Source: Natranaerovirga pectinivora (GTDB lineage: Bacteria > Bacillota > Clostridia > Lachnospirales > DSM-24629). From it: a stretch of 64,000 nucleotides of DNA. Positions 56,486-64,000 of this stretch are shown piece after piece (the stretch's first letter is position 1; every line of letters starts with the position of its first letter). Under the pieces are notes generated by a model. The model saw only the letters and a program-made list of their open reading frames with translations. It had not been told where the DNA came from and ran no database searches. A program made the translations under genes and the position numbers. The stretch covers positions 1-64,000 of the forward strand of contig NZ_SMAL01000004.1 in NCBI RefSeq assembly GCF_004342165.1. The letters are read 5' to 3'.

Positions 56486-56896
56486 TGATAGCATAAAGGG
56501 TAATTCAAGTCAAGTATTTTTTTAAACTCACTATACATTAAAATTTAAATTATCAAACTATAACGCCTTCCTTTAAGAATGCAGATACATATTTTCTTTG
56601 TTTTTTTATACAGACTTTTAGCCAATCCTTTTTAATTTTTTCACATCACCTTAATTCTATTCTTATAACCTTAAAGGACATCCTTCTTATTTTTTTCCAA
56701 ATGTATATAGCATTCATTAATGTACTTATAAAATATTGACATCTATATTAGTATATATTACAATTACATACATACTATTCATATATGTTTTATAGGAAAT
56801 TAAGATTTGTTATTCTTTAGAATGTTTTTTACCAAAGCAAAGGTCATAAATTGAATTTATAGAATTATAAAATATACATTAAGAAAGGAGCTTTCT
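56486..56896. promoter_or_regulatory. Intergenic region with promoter of the hydrolase gene
   Basis: TTGACA at 56736-56741 and TACAAT at 56759-56764 are separated by 17 bases and face the alpha/beta hydrolase gene. Nothing else is recognised in this 400-base AT-rich stretch, though the rplU promoter must lie in its left part. Confidence 0.6.
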
Positions 56897-57661
56897 ATGG
56901 AAACTTCAGTTAATATAATAAGCAATAATAAAACTTTAAGAGGGGTTTTACATACACCAGATATTCAAAATAGTAAGTATCCTATAGTAATGATTTTTCA
57001 TGGATTCGGCGGGAATAAAATGGGACCACACTTCCTATTTGTAAAACTATCAAGATTATTAGAAAAATACGGCATCGCAAGTATACGCTTTGATTTTGGG
57101 GGAAGCGGTGAAAGTGATGGTGAATTTATTGATATGACCTTAGATAGTGAGTTAGAAGACGCAAGAAATGTTTTAGATTATGTTAAATCATTAGAACAAA
57201 TTGACCCATCCAAAATTGGGGTCTTAGGATTCAGTATGGGGGGCGCTATCGCTAGCTTGCTAGCAGGAGAAAATCCTAATGAAATAGATAGGTTAACCCT
57301 CTGGGCTCCTGCAGGAAATATTGGAGAAATTGTAATCAATAATTTTATTGGAAAGGGCTATTCTGACTTCGTAAAAGATGGCTATTACAACTATGAAGGA
57401 TTAAAATTTGGCAAAAACTTTGTTGAGAATGTTACCAGTACGGATGTTTTCAATCTGGCTTCGCCCTATACTAAAAAAGTTCTATTGATTCATGGCAACG
57501 CTGATGAGGTTGTTTCATTAGAAGCTTCAAAAAAATATCTTAAGATATACGGAAGTTCTTCTGAATTAATCATCATAGAGGATGCAGATCATTTATTCAG
57601 TCATCATTTATGGTCTGATAAGGTATTAGAAAAAACAGTTGATTTTTTTGTTGAGACATAG
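56897..57661 (+). CDS. Alpha/beta hydrolase (serine esterase-like)
   Basis: This 254-residue protein has oxyanion region HGFGGNK, nucleophile elbow GFSMGG, and catalytic Asp (GNADEV) and His (DADHLF) in the right order. It resembles acyl esterases of the YjfP/feruloyl-esterase type, but the substrate is unknown. It is cytoplasmic, with no signal peptide. AAAGGAG precedes the ATG. Confidence 0.85.
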   Translation: METSVNIISNNKTLRGVLHTPDIQNSKYPIVMIFHGFGGNKMGPHFLFVKLSRLLEKYGIASIRFDFGGSGESDGEFIDMTLDSELEDARNVLDYVKSLEQIDPSKIGVLGFSMGGAIASLLAGENPNEIDRLTLWAPAGNIGEIVINNFIGKGYSDFVKDGYYNYEGLKFGKNFVENVTSTDVFNLASPYTKKVLLIHGNADEVVSLEASKKYLKIYGSSSELIIIEDADHLFSHHLWSDKVLEKTVDFFVET

Positions 57662-57683
57662 GTTATTTATATAAATAACAAGT

Positions 57684-57718
57684 AAAATAAGGTCAGAAAA
57701 CCTCTGACCTTATTGATT
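57684..57718. terminator. Bidirectional intrinsic terminator
   Basis: AATAAGGTCAGA and TCTGACCTTATT form the stem between two convergent units. Confidence 0.85.
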
Positions 57719-57719
57719 T

Positions 57720-58853
57720 TCAAAGTAATGCATTCTTAAAATCATCTATAATATCATCTATTTCCTCTAGCCCAAGGGATACCCTAATAAGATTATCCGT
57801 TATACCTAACCTTTCTCTTTCTGTTTTAGGTATTGCAGCATGAGACATCTTAACAGGATAGGAAACAATTGTTTCAACGCCACCTAAGCTCACCGCTACC
57901 GCTGCGAGAGTCACCTTCTTCATAAAACTTCTTGCTCTTTCAGGTGTGTCTGTTTTAAAGGACAAAACAGCGCCACTACCTTCTGCTTGTGATAAATGCA
58001 ACTCTTTACCTGGATGATTCTTTAACCCTGGATAATAGACTTCTGTTACCCCATCTTGTTTTTCAAGCCAAGTGGCAAGTTCTAAAGCGTTTTTTTGTTG
58101 AAAATCCATTCTTACTTTTAGAGTCTTTATACCTCTTAATAACAACCAACTGTCTTGTGGCCCTAAAATAGCACCGAAACCATTTTGAACAAAATAAACT
58201 TTTTTGGCCAATGCCTCACTATTAACAACAACTAAACCACCTATTACATCACTATGACCACCTATAAACTTTGTAGCACTATGAATAACGATATCCATAC
58301 CTAAGTCAATAGGCCGTTGCAATAAGGGTGTCATAAAAGTATTATCAATAATGGTTAGAATATTATGTTCCTTTGCTATTTTAACAACACCTTTTAAGTC
58401 TGTTACTTTTAATAATGGATTGGATGGTGTTTCTAAAAAAATTGCTTTTGTATTCTTTTTTATATTTTTTCTAATATTTTCTATATTTGTCACATTAACA
58501 AAAGTAATCTCGATACCAAATTTATTAAAAAATTTACTTGCAACCCTATGAGTGCCTCCATAAACATCTTCACATACAATAATATGATCATCCTTTTCAA
58601 AAATTGAAAGAACAGATGAAGTAGCTGCCATTCCAGAAGAAAAAGCAAAACCTTTATACCCACCTTCAAGAATTGCTATAGTTTCCTCAAGGGCCTTCCG
58701 AGTTGGATTCCCCGATCTAGAATAATCAAATTCAACGGGTCCATCAATATCTTTTTGATGAAATGTTGACGCCTGATAAATAGGAATGCTTAATGCTCCT
58801 GTTTTTTCATCTATTTCATTACCATTATGAATCAATCTTGTTCCAAATTTCAT
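57720..58853 (-). CDS. Trans-sulfuration PLP enzyme, second gene (cystathionine beta-lyase/gamma-synthase family)
   Basis: This 377-residue Cys/Met-metabolism PLP enzyme carries the PLP lysine in HSATKFIGGHSD, the YSRSGNPTR motif and ETPSNPLLKVTD. In Bacillus an S-box-controlled tandem of cystathionine gamma-synthase and beta-lyase has the same order. By that analogy this would be the lyase, but sequence alone does not separate the two reactions. It lies one base after the preceding homologue. Confidence 0.82.
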   Translation of the reverse strand: MKFGTRLIHNGNEIDEKTGALSIPIYQASTFHQKDIDGPVEFDYSRSGNPTRKALEETIAILEGGYKGFAFSSGMAATSSVLSIFEKDDHIIVCEDVYGGTHRVASKFFNKFGIEITFVNVTNIENIRKNIKKNTKAIFLETPSNPLLKVTDLKGVVKIAKEHNILTIIDNTFMTPLLQRPIDLGMDIVIHSATKFIGGHSDVIGGLVVVNSEALAKKVYFVQNGFGAILGPQDSWLLLRGIKTLKVRMDFQQKNALELATWLEKQDGVTEVYYPGLKNHPGKELHLSQAEGSGAVLSFKTDTPERARSFMKKVTLAAVAVSLGGVETIVSYPVKMSHAAIPKTERERLGITDNLIRVSLGLEEIDDIIDDFKNALL

Positions 58854-58854
58854 A

Positions 58855-60009
58855 TTATTCCTCCTTCATTGCTTGTTCAAGGTCATTAATTAAATCATCT
58901 ACATCTTCTATACCCACTGACAATCTTAATAGCTTATCATTAACCCCAATTTTTTCTCTCATTTCTTTTGGTATTGCTGTATGCGTTTGTTTGATAGGAT
59001 AGGTAATAAGACTTTCTACACCACCTAAACTTTCTGCATAAGAAATAATTTTTACATTTTTCAATAGCTTATTAACTGTTTCAACATTTTTAACTGCAAA
59101 AGATAGCATTCCCCCAAACCCAGAGGCTTGATTTATTGATATCTCATACCCTTTATGATCCTCAAGGCCTACATAATTTACTTTTTCTATTTCTTCTTTT
59201 TCTGTTAACCATTTTGCAATTTCCATTGCATTCTCTTGCTGTTTTTTTAACCTAATGCCTAAAGTTTTCATACCTCTAAGAATCAACCAGCTGTCAAAAG
59301 GAGATAATATTGCGCCAATTGTTTTTTGTAGCAATTGAATGGGTTCTATTAACTTTTCATCTTTAACGACAACAAATCCTGCTAAAGTGTCGTTGTGTCC
59401 TCCCAAATACTTTGTGCCACTATGGAGTACTATATCAGCACCTAATTCCAAAGGACGTTGATAATAAGGTGATAAAAAGGTATTGTCTACAATAACTAAA
59501 ATGGATTGTTGTTGTTTTAATGCACTTATTTTTTTGATATCCGTTACTTTCATCATTGGATTTGAAGGTGTTTCAATATAAATCCCCTTAGTCTTTTCAT
59601 TAATACAGGTTTGTAATTCTTCTATATTACTTGTATCAATATAAGAAATCTTTATACCATTTTTTTTAGAAACTTGTTCAAACAGTCTATACGTGCCACC
59701 ATATAAATCATCTGAAACAATGATATGATCACCTGGATAAAACAATTCTAAAGTTGTAGAAATCGCTGCCATACCACTAGAAAATGCAAAACCTGCTGTA
59801 CCATTTTCAAGAGTAGCAATTGCTTTTTCAACTTCCTGCCTTGTAGGATTATTCTCTCTTGAATAATCAAATCCTGTTGATTGATCCACTCCTGGGTGTC
59901 TAAAAGTAGCACTTTGATAAATTGGGAAACTTATGGCACCTGTGACTTGATTTTCACCTCTGCTGCCATGTACAATTTTTGTTTCAATACCCAAACCTTC
60001 TTTTTTCAT
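58855..60009 (-). CDS. Trans-sulfuration PLP enzyme, first gene (cystathionine gamma-synthase family)
   Basis: A protein of about 384 residues in the same PLP family as its downstream neighbour. Motifs are YSRENNPTR, the PLP lysine in HSGTKYLGGHND, and ETPSNPMMKVTD. As first gene behind a SAM riboswitch it is probably the gamma-synthase, making cystathionine (or homocysteine directly) from an acylated homoserine. The ATG at 60009 is chosen over an upstream TTG. The pair would supply methionine when SAM is low. Confidence 0.82.
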   Translation of the reverse strand: MKKEGLGIETKIVHGSRGENQVTGAISFPIYQSATFRHPGVDQSTGFDYSRENNPTRQEVEKAIATLENGTAGFAFSSGMAAISTTLELFYPGDHIIVSDDLYGGTYRLFEQVSKKNGIKISYIDTSNIEELQTCINEKTKGIYIETPSNPMMKVTDIKKISALKQQQSILVIVDNTFLSPYYQRPLELGADIVLHSGTKYLGGHNDTLAGFVVVKDEKLIEPIQLLQKTIGAILSPFDSWLILRGMKTLGIRLKKQQENAMEIAKWLTEKEEIEKVNYVGLEDHKGYEISINQASGFGGMLSFAVKNVETVNKLLKNVKIISYAESLGGVESLITYPIKQTHTAIPKEMREKIGVNDKLLRLSVGIEDVDDLINDLEQAMKEE

Positions 60010-60097
60010 TGCTTCACAGCCTTTCAATATGTTAAATAAATTATCTTACCCTTTATATATTACTTATAAAAATGAGAACTTTACTATACTGACCAAA

Positions 60098-60244
60098 AGA
60101 AAAAAACCTTCCTAAGTAGGAAGGTTTTTTCTTCCTCTTATCTTTCAGCTTTTTGCTGCAGGATTTAGCACCACTGCATATATTTATGCCGGTTGCTGGG
60201 TTTCATCGGGCCAGTCCCTCCACCACTCTTTATAAGAGTTGTCA
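60098..60244 (-). ncRNA. SAM (S-box) riboswitch with terminator
   Basis: On the minus strand the S-box landmarks occur in order: TCTTATAAAGAGTGGTGGAG, CCCGATGAAACCCAGCAACC, TGGTGCTAAATCCTGCAGC and the closing AGATAAGAG. The terminator hairpin AAAAAACCTTCC / GGAAGGTTTTTT lies at 60130-60101. It controls the two trans-sulfuration genes; SAM binding should terminate transcription. Confidence 0.95.
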
Positions 60245-60295
60245 TATTAAATTATTGTATTAGATTATCATACCAGTAAAGTTGTGTCAATATTT

Positions 60296-60670
60296 TTAAC
60301 CTTTTACAATCATTTCAATTTCTATACTTGCTCCCATTGGCAAAGCTGCTACACCAATTGCTGAACGTGCAGGATATGGGGGTGTAAACTTATTTTTATA
60401 CACTTCATTCATACCAGCAAAATCATCCATATTGGTTAAGAACACCGTTACTTTAACCACATCATCAGAGGTCAATCCTGCCGCTGCCAAAACGTTAAAA
60501 CAATTTTCAAAACACTGCTCCGTTTGAGCTTTGATATCCCCTTCTACAATTTTACCTGAAGCATCAAGGGGTAATTGACCTGAACAAAAAATAATATCTC
60601 CTGCATAAGCAGCATGGGAATAAGGTGCAATAGGTGCTGCGCCAGCTGCATTAAATGTTTTTCTAGTCAT
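60296..60670 (-). CDS. ridA: RidA family reactive enamine/imine deaminase
   Basis: This 124-residue YjgF/YER057c/UK114 protein has the substrate arginine in YPARSAIGVAALP and the signature ASIEIEMI. It hydrolyses 2-aminoacrylate-like intermediates, including those released by PLP lyases, which fits the neighbouring trans-sulfuration genes. AAGGAG sets the ATG at 60670; it ends upstream of the riboswitch, so it is probably a separate unit. Confidence 0.92.
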   Translation of the reverse strand: MTRKTFNAAGAAPIAPYSHAAYAGDIIFCSGQLPLDASGKIVEGDIKAQTEQCFENCFNVLAAAGLTSDDVVKVTVFLTNMDDFAGMNEVYKNKFTPPYPARSAIGVAALPMGASIEIEMIVKG

Positions 60671-60832
60671 TAATAGCACTCCTTCTTATCTTAGCTTTTT
60701 CATATTTTAATCTTGTTTTTCTTTATCTTTTATTATATCTCTTAACTTTATTCTAATCAACATATAGTATCTTATTTTGCATCTCTACATATAATATTTA
60801 TAACCAAATCAAGTTACTTTTACAGTAAGCAT

Positions 60833-60861
60833 TGACATAAATCAAGCTATACTATATAATA
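60833..60861 (+). promoter_or_regulatory. Promoter of the argS T-box unit
   Basis: A consensus TTGACA at 60833-60838 and TATAAT at 60856-60861 are separated by exactly 17 bases, about 30 bases before the T-box RNA. Confidence 0.88.
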
Positions 60862-60892
60862 ATCCCAACTAAATTATGTTAAATTCTATGAA

Positions 60893-61100
60893 GAGAAAAG
60901 TATCTATAGTGTTTTTTATAGCGATCAGGAGATGGTGAAAGTCCTGAAGAAACTTATAGAGAAAAAGGGTCTCTGAGAATCTTATTCGAGCTTTGGCAAG
61001 AGTAAGACGCTAACTGCGTTAAAGTTTCGAGTGGACTTATGTCAATTAGAGTGGTACCGCGGATTACTCCGTCTCTTGTTATAGAGGCGGTTTTTTATTA
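60893..61100 (+). ncRNA. T-box riboswitch upstream of argS
   Basis: The leader has the stem I start GCGATCAGGAGATGGTGAAA, a GAGTGGTACCGCGG T-box sequence (61048-61062) and a terminator CCGTCTCT / AGAGGCGG followed by TTTTTT. Uncharged tRNA(Arg) should stabilise the antiterminator and raise argS expression. The specifier codon was not assigned with confidence. Confidence 0.93.
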
Positions 61101-61138
61101 CCATTTTATAAAAAATTTTTATATCTAGGAGGATTATT

Positions 61139-62899
61139 ATGAATAAATTTATTAAACAATTAAGCCACATCTTTGAAGATACTTTTGAGCAATGTGGTTA
61201 TGACAGATCTTATGGAACCGTTACAGTGTCTAACCGTCCTGACTTATGTCAATTCCAGTGTAATGGTGCTTTGCCAGCTGCTAAGAAATTCAAGCAATCT
61301 CCTATTGAAATTGCTAATAAAGTTCTTGAGGCTTTAAAAGACAATCCGATCTTTAAGTCCATTACAACAGCAGGTCCAGGGTTTATTAATATTATTTTAG
61401 AAGATGAATACTTAGTCAATTATATTAATGAATTGTCAAAAGAAAACAAATACGGATGCGCCGACCTTTTAGAACCAAAAACAATAATGGTAGATTATGG
61501 CGGTGCCAATGTTGCAAAACCGTTACATGTAGGTCACTTACGCTCTGCTATTATTGGTGAAAGCATCAAAAGAATCTCACGTTTCTTAGGCCATAACGTC
61601 ATTGGCGATGTTCATTTAGGAGACTGGGGCTTACAAATGGGTATGGTGGTTTCAGAAGTAAAACGACGTCAACCAGACTTACCATACTTTGATGAAAACT
61701 ATACAGGCGAATACCCTACCAAAGCACCTTTTACAATTAATGAATTAGAAGAAATCTATCCTGCTGCCAGTGGTCTGGCTAAAACCGATCCTGCAGCAAT
61801 GGAAGAAGCTAGAAAAGCAACGGCTGAATTACAAAAAGGCCGTAAAGGGTATATGGCTTTATGGAAGCATATTCTTGATGTTTCTGTTGCAGACCTTAGA
61901 ACAAACTATGGTAATCTTAATGTAGAATTTGATTTATGGAAAGGCGAAAGTGATTGCCAACAACATATTGATTATATCGTTGATTATCTTAAAGAAAATA
62001 ATTACACAACCGAAAGTGATGGGGCTTTGATTGTTGAAGTGGCTGAAGAAACAGATACTTACAATGTACCTCCATTCATTGTTTTAAAATCAGATGGTGC
62101 TTCTTTATATAGCACGACCGATTTAACAACCATTTGGGAAAGAGTAAAAGATTATAACCCTGATCGAATTATATATGTAGTTGATAAAAGACAACAACTT
62201 CACTTTGAGCAAGTATTTAGATGTGCTAAAAAATCTAAAATTGCTAACGATGATCTTTCCCTAGAGTTCTTAGGCTTTGGTACAATGAATGGCAAAGATG
62301 GTAAACCATTTAAAACAAGAGAAGGTGGTGTTATGCGCCTTCAAGACTTAATTCAAATTATTAAAGACAATGTACGTGATAAACTAAGAGACAATAGTGG
62401 CTTTACTCCTGAAGAAACTGAAGAAATCGCTCGTAAAGTTGGTTTATCTGCTTTAAAATATGGCGATTTATCTAACCAGGTAACAAAAGACTATGTGTTT
62501 GATATAGACCGTTTCTCTTCTTTTGAAGGTAATACAGGACCATATATTCTGTATACCGTTGTAAGAATCAAATCCATTTTAAGAAAAGCCAATGAAGAAG
62601 GTTTATCTGCTTCCAAAATCATTGGAGCTTATAGCGATACTGAAAGAGATTTATTATTAACCATTTCAAAATTCAATGAAGTCATAGAAGGAAGCTATTT
62701 AGACAAAGCACCTAATCGAATATGCGAATATGTTTATGAGCTATCTAATTTATTTAATAAGTTTTATCATGAAACTAAAATTTTATCTGAAGAAAACATT
62801 GGTAAAAAATCATCTTGGATTGGACTTATAACTTTAACTAAAGATATATTAGAAACTTGTCTTGATCTTTTAGGCATTGAAACACCTGAAAGAATGTAA
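61139..62899 (+). CDS. argS: Arginyl-tRNA synthetase
   Basis: This 586-residue class I synthetase has an N-terminal Add-1 domain and the HIGH motif as PLHVGHLRSA (about 132-140). GDWGLQMG follows, and a C-terminal anticodon-binding DALR domain holds NKFYHETKIL. The KMSK region is FKTREGG, typical of ArgRS, which often lacks a canonical KMSK. CTAGGAGG precedes the ATG, and a T-box leader controls it. Confidence 0.95.
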   Translation: MNKFIKQLSHIFEDTFEQCGYDRSYGTVTVSNRPDLCQFQCNGALPAAKKFKQSPIEIANKVLEALKDNPIFKSITTAGPGFINIILEDEYLVNYINELSKENKYGCADLLEPKTIMVDYGGANVAKPLHVGHLRSAIIGESIKRISRFLGHNVIGDVHLGDWGLQMGMVVSEVKRRQPDLPYFDENYTGEYPTKAPFTINELEEIYPAASGLAKTDPAAMEEARKATAELQKGRKGYMALWKHILDVSVADLRTNYGNLNVEFDLWKGESDCQQHIDYIVDYLKENNYTTESDGALIVEVAEETDTYNVPPFIVLKSDGASLYSTTDLTTIWERVKDYNPDRIIYVVDKRQQLHFEQVFRCAKKSKIANDDLSLEFLGFGTMNGKDGKPFKTREGGVMRLQDLIQIIKDNVRDKLRDNSGFTPEETEEIARKVGLSALKYGDLSNQVTKDYVFDIDRFSSFEGNTGPYILYTVVRIKSILRKANEEGLSASKIIGAYSDTERDLLLTISKFNEVIEGSYLDKAPNRICEYVYELSNLFNKFYHETKILSEENIGKKSSWIGLITLTKDILETCLDLLGIETPERM

Positions 62900-62910
62900 T
62901 TTTCTATTGA

Positions 62911-62946
62911 TAAAGAGGACTATTTGAAGTCCTCTTTTGTCTTTTA
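62911..62946 (+). terminator. Intrinsic terminator after argS
   Basis: AAAGAGGACT and AGTCCTCTTT form the stem, followed by a T-rich tail. Confidence 0.85.
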
Positions 62947-63071
62947 ATGGTTTCAGTTCATATATTTATTACCATGTTTTTTTCTAATTAATTTCCAATT
63001 TCCTACCATACTAAATAAAGGAGGTACTATTAAATTTATATTTATCTTTGTTAAAGAAAGGAGTAGATCTT

Positions 63072-63467
63072 ATGTTTTTTAAAAAAGGTATACTATCTAC
63101 TGGTCTTTCATTTGCCATACTTCTACCCTCTGCTTCTCTATCACATGGTCATGCCTTGTCAGATCACACCGTTTTTTTTCATTCTTCTGCCATAGTAGCT
63201 GAAGATGAAAAAACTGAATTCTCTCCAGACATTAAAGAAAAAGCTAAAGACTTAAAATCTAAGTTTAAAAAAGGTGAAATAACCGAAGACCATTACCATG
63301 AAGAGATGAAAAAAATCAAACCTAAAAAATGTAGTCATAAAAGAGGGTCAAAACTTTCTGCTGAAGATAAAGCAAAATTAAAAGCACTTAAAGCTCAATT
63401 AGAAAATGGCGAGATAACAACACAAGAATTCAAAAAACAGTTTAAAGGGCTCCAAAATAAAGAATAG
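63072..63467 (+). CDS. Small secreted protein with two SHOCT-like repeats
   Basis: A protein of about 131 residues with a signal peptide (GILSTGLSFAILLPSASLS, then His-rich HGHALSDH). Two related charged segments follow: LKSKFKKGEITEDHYHEEMK and LKALKAQLENGEITTQEFKK. Each matches the SHOCT pattern (Leu-Lys...Gly-Ile-Thr...Glu-Phe). The repeats sit in an exported protein, whereas SHOCT usually ends cytoplasmic or membrane proteins. The start at 63072 is chosen for AAGGAG; function is unknown. Confidence 0.65.
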   Translation: MFFKKGILSTGLSFAILLPSASLSHGHALSDHTVFFHSSAIVAEDEKTEFSPDIKEKAKDLKSKFKKGEITEDHYHEEMKKIKPKKCSHKRGSKLSAEDKAKLKALKAQLENGEITTQEFKKQFKGLQNKE

Positions 63468-63494
63468 TATTTCTTGCAACTAATGTGCCTCCTA

Positions 63495-63531
63495 AAAAGA
63501 GATAGATAAAAAATTTATCTATCTCTTTAAT
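63495..63531 (+). terminator. Intrinsic terminator after the SHOCT-like gene
   Basis: AAAGAGATAGATAAA pairs with TTTATCTATCTCTTT around a short loop. Confidence 0.85.
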
Positions 63532-63642
63532 CATACCACTCACCTACTGTCTTAAACTATACTAACCCCTTCTCAACTTTTTATATCATATCTTTTTACC
63601 TTTATCAACTGTGAAAGACTATTTATCGAATAATTCTTCACA

Positions 63643-63675
63643 AAAAAACACCTATCCCATAGATAAATGTTTTTG
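63643..63675 (-). terminator. Intrinsic terminator after fxsA
   Basis: On the minus strand AAAACA...TATC pairs with GATA...TGTTTT, followed by a T run, 28 bases past the fxsA stop. Confidence 0.65.
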
Positions 63676-63702
63676 AGAGTGACGAAGTCACTTTGTTCTA
63701 AT

Positions 63703-64000
63703 CTAAAAATCCTTGTGCTCATATATAAAGGTATCTCTTTGAATTTTATTACTGAATTTTTCTCTTATCCATCTTTTATAAATGATTCTTGTCACTGGAA
63801 TAATTAAAGTGAACCCAATTATATCTGTTAAGATGCCGGGAGTTAATAATAAGGCCCCACCAATTAACACACATAACCCGTTAATAAGTTCCTCGCCTGG
63901 TAAATGACCTGTGCTTAGTTCATTTTGAATCCTACTAATGATCTGTTTTCCTTCACTTTTAGCCATATAGGCCCCTATTATCCCTGTTGTAATAACTAGT
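63703..64000 (-). CDS. fxsA: FxsA-family membrane protein (5' end beyond the window)
   Basis: The frame is open through the window edge. It reads LVITTGIIGAYMAKSEG before the internal Met at 63966, matching FxsA, whose second TM helix precedes this point. The C-terminal core includes LPGEELINGLCVLIGGALLL and TPGILTDIIGF, both diagnostic of the family (T7 exclusion suppressor). About 99 codons are visible, and the N-terminal TM part is missing. Confidence 0.85.
   Translation of the reverse strand, partial: LVITTGIIGAYMAKSEGKQIISRIQNELSTGHLPGEELINGLCVLIGGALLLTPGILTDIIGFTLIIPVTRIIYKRWIREKFSNKIQRDTFIYEHKDF

Overview
The window looks like a chromosomal segment of a low-GC Gram-positive anaerobe, most likely class Clostridia. 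The reasons are the AT-rich intergenic DNA, strong AGGAGG-type ribosome binding sites, a lexA gene divergent from a yneA-like LysM gene with Bacillus-type SOS boxes, and the L21/Prp/L27-Obg-YhbY gene order. L27 carries the Firmicute N-terminal extension, and T-box and S-box (SAM) leaders are present. No rRNA or tRNA gene and no CRISPR array is visible.

Region 1 (1-8.9 kb) is accessory and the most unusual part. Seven small unrelated genes all lie on the minus strand: a GIY-YIG protein, an interrupted SEC-C protein, a two-TM protein, a HAD hydrolase, a GNAT acetyltransferase, an unknown protein and a flavin reductase-like protein. Six of them are each followed by a 115-150 bp imperfectly palindromic repeat. 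The repeats have the architecture of integron attC sites: outer core boxes of the type RYYYAAC and GTTRRRY, inner complementary boxes such as TTGTTCCCG/CGGGAACAA, and a variable centre. One reading frame ends inside its repeat. No integron integrase is in view, so the array resembles a CALIN or the distal part of a larger integron. Two 1.6-kb group IIC introns, nearly identical, each begin (GTGCG) exactly at the core of an attC-like site. Both encode the same reverse transcriptase lacking its catalytic centre, and each copy carries its own further inactivating mutations.

Region 2 (9-31 kb) holds a CadC/CadA metal-efflux operon, nagA, a GGDEF-EAL protein, an ABC-2 export operon, a class II fumarase-like lyase and an LtaS-like enzyme. 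It continues with a Fur-boxed iron-siderophore uptake operon with a divergent AraC regulator, a cytoplasmic pectinesterase and an azoreductase.

Region 3 (31-48 kb) holds a DinG-like helicase, a TetR-controlled RND exporter, a two-component system, a SulP transporter, FtsH, a second TetR-controlled ABC exporter and a Xer-type tyrosine recombinase.

Region 4 (48-64 kb) is mostly housekeeping: yneA/lexA, rsfS-yqeK-nadD, a secreted SNase/helix-hairpin-helix protein, yhbY, obg and rplU-prp-rpmA behind an L21 leader. It also holds a hydrolase, two trans-sulfuration enzymes under a SAM riboswitch, ridA, argS under a T-box, a small secreted SHOCT-like protein and the start-truncated fxsA. Most transcription units end in clear intrinsic terminators.
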